From: Eupeodes corollae | Taxonomy: Eukaryota > Arthropoda > Insecta > Diptera > Syrphidae | Assembly: GCF_945859685.1 (NCBI RefSeq) | Contig: NC_079147.1 | Span: 68,416,946 to 68,480,945, forward strand | Reading direction: 5' to 3' | Length of the DNA: 64,000 nt | Part shown: positions 62,335 through 64,000 of the stretch, piece by piece | How the letters are laid out: each line of letters begins with the position of its first letter | How positions within the stretch are numbered: position 1 is the first letter of the stretch | Made by a program: the position numbers and the translations under genes | The notes under the pieces: generated by a model | Databases searched by the model: none | What the model was told of the DNA's origin: nothing | What the model saw: the letters and a program-made list of their open reading frames with translations, nothing else

Positions 62335-64000
62335 AAGATTACTGACTGATGCATACGGGACCAAAAATCACGCTAAGAATATTTCTCTCAAAGCACCCTA
62401 AGTCACTCTTATCTTTATTTGAAAGAGTCAGGCCTCAGCTCCATCAATAAGAACCATCTATGAGTGCCTTATAGATGGTGATTTAAGATGCTCGGGAGGA
62501 CTTAACTAGTCAATTGTCTTCTAAGTCCAAAGAAGCAGCGATTTGCTAGAGTTTAATTTCAACGTTAGTGTCAACGTCTGAGTTTAGGAAGACAAAGTCC
62601 TCAACTACCTCAAAGTTCAATTTCTTTTTTTGATGATAGCATATACTCGTACTTGGTCTTGACCTCATTGACCACTAAACTCATCTTCTCCGCTTCCGTC
62701 CCAATACTCAAAAAAGCTCCAATAACATCACGCTTTGATCTTCCAATTATGTCAATATCATCTGCGTATCCGAGTAATTGGATGGACCTTTGGAAGATTG
62801 TGCCTCTAGTGTGGACGGTTGAGTTTTGCACAATTCTTTCCTGAACGATGATGAAGAAGTTGCATGACAGTGCATCGACTTGTCTACAACCTTTTTTGAC
62901 ATCAAATGCATCGGTGAGATCTTTTCCGACCTTGATAGAGCAGCATGCATTCTTCACCGTCATTCTGCACAAACAAATGATAAGGACCTATCAGGTTATT
63001 GACGAACGGCTTCAGACATTCACATAATACGGCAGAGAAGATCTAATATACAATTTTAAGGAGATTGATGCCTCGGTAGTTGGCGCAATTAAGACGGTCT
63101 ACTTTCCTATGTATTGGGCAAACTATGCTGAGATTCCACTCATAGGGCATGCTTTCTTCTGACCATAATTTGTAGATGAGTTCGGCAGCTTAGATTTACT
63201 GCAGTTTAAATATAGCTATTCTCACTTTATCGAGGTCGGATAGGTCGATTTGTTAATAGGCATCACCTAGATTGAGTGGTTCCATCTCCCTTTCAGCGAA
63301 ATTCGGTTCGTCATCGCCGTTATATAATTTGGTGAAGTAGACTTTCAATATTTTCAACATAGACTGCGGTTCTACTACGATGTTCCCCTGATCGTCCTAA
63401 ATGGCTTCATTTCGTGGCTGGTACCCTTGGGAGGTTTTTTTTACCTTTTAGTTAAATTTACGAACCTCCTCGATCTCCCCGATCGCGCGCTTCGTATGGT
63501 ATTTTTTTTAATCTAAGAAGCCGGTATTTCTCTTTTTTCTTCAGCTCGTATAGCTCGCAAGCGGCTCTGGTCCTTCTGTGCAGCAGCATTTTGTATGCCT
63601 CTTGTTTCTCTATGTGCGCTTGCCGGCATTTGTCGGCAAACCAGGAGTTTCACTGTGGTGGTAGTGTAAATTCCAGCACTTTAGAGGCGGCATATCTGAT
63701 TGCTGCAGGGCAATGTTGACACTGGTTTTCAATGCTTAATGCAGGGAGCATAGGACTCATTAAGAGGTTGTTAAAGACTCGATTGGAAAAGGACATGGCA
63801 GTCTCTTGCGATTGTAGCCGTCTAACCTCAAAACTTCTCACAGTACTTCTTCGTTTCGCTTGGATAATGATATTTGTAGCCGCACCTTGGCTACAACGAA
63901 GAAGTCGTCCGAGCCAATGTTGGCCCCTCGGACTGTTCGGACATCCTGTATCGGTGCGTCGATAGCAATGTGGACAATCTAGTGATTTCCATGTCCCTTG
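62335..64000 (-). mobile_element. RTE-type LINE, copy L (runs off the window end)
   Basis: In coding order from the window end: endonuclease sequence near 64000-63840 (matching GTWKSPDQSTVNQIDHIAID in copy C), the basic linker near 63650-63500, and a deleted RT finger region near 63300-63000. A 120-codon open piece (62972-62610) has MTVKNACCSIKVGKDLTDAF, VKKGCRQVDALSCNFFIIVQ, YADDIDIIGRSKRDVIGAF and VNEVKTKYEYMLSSKKE. C-terminal scraps reach 62335 near ATGCATACGGGACCAAAAAT. It is closest to copies A and C (ADDI-IIGRSKRDV, KDLTDAF). The 3' tail is missing. Confidence 0.85.

Overview
This is nuclear DNA from an insect, most likely a fly (Diptera). It is AT-rich and intron-poor. It is dominated by insect non-LTR retrotransposon families (RTE, Jockey, LOA-like with a DUF4780 ORF1, and an L1-like group), with Tc1 and IS630/mariner transposases, a Helitron helicase tail, a BEL/Pao pol scrap and a tRNA-derived SINE. 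Two runs of exactly 200 N (30066-30265 and 58382-58581) look like scaffolding gaps. I found no intact host protein-coding gene and no rRNA or genuine tRNA gene. Nothing here amounts to a functional undescribed system: the window is a layered transposon graveyard between stretches of non-repetitive intergenic or intronic DNA.

Layout. 1-3.4 kb: non-coding DNA, a Tc1 remnant (minus strand) and an L1-like LINE tail. 3.4-7.1 kb: two RTE copies head to head. 7.1-9.4 kb: mostly unique DNA. 9.4-13.9 kb: a nested stack on the minus strand, with a Jockey copy holding a SINE, abutting a Tc1 copy split by a LOA-like LINE. 13.9-16.5 kb: AT-rich DNA with diverged tandem units. 16.5-20.0 kb: the best RTE copy, with a 15-bp target-site duplication (TSD). 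20.1-26 kb: an AT-rich interspersed repeat, a second Tc1 remnant, a LINE ORF1, an inverted RTE copy and a BEL/Pao scrap. 26-28.2 kb: non-coding. 28.2-36.6 kb: two RTE copies and three IS630/mariner fragments. 36.9-39.4 kb: a SINE with a perfect 13-bp TSD, then unique DNA. 39.5-45.9 kb: an RTE 5' leader, an inverted L1-like LINE, RTE endonuclease sequence, the 5' half of a LOA-like element, and another RTE piece. 47.3-53.6 kb: RTE, Helitron, AT-rich repeat, a SINE split by a 315-bp retroposon, Jockey, and RTE with a 189-bp insertion. 53.6-56.5 kb: non-coding. 56.5-58.3 kb: a decayed multi-exon DUF7869-like gene or transposase. 59.1-64 kb: Jockey, LOA-like with RNase H, and two inverted RTE pieces running off the end.

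The elements interact only by insertion into one another. About a dozen RTE pieces on both strands cover roughly a quarter to a third of the window. The reading frames are broken, so none looks mobile now. The most informative items are the complete RTE copy whose TSD fixes both ends of the family, the SINE family with its nested retroposon, and the DUF7869-like locus, which keeps two in-frame GT-AG introns.
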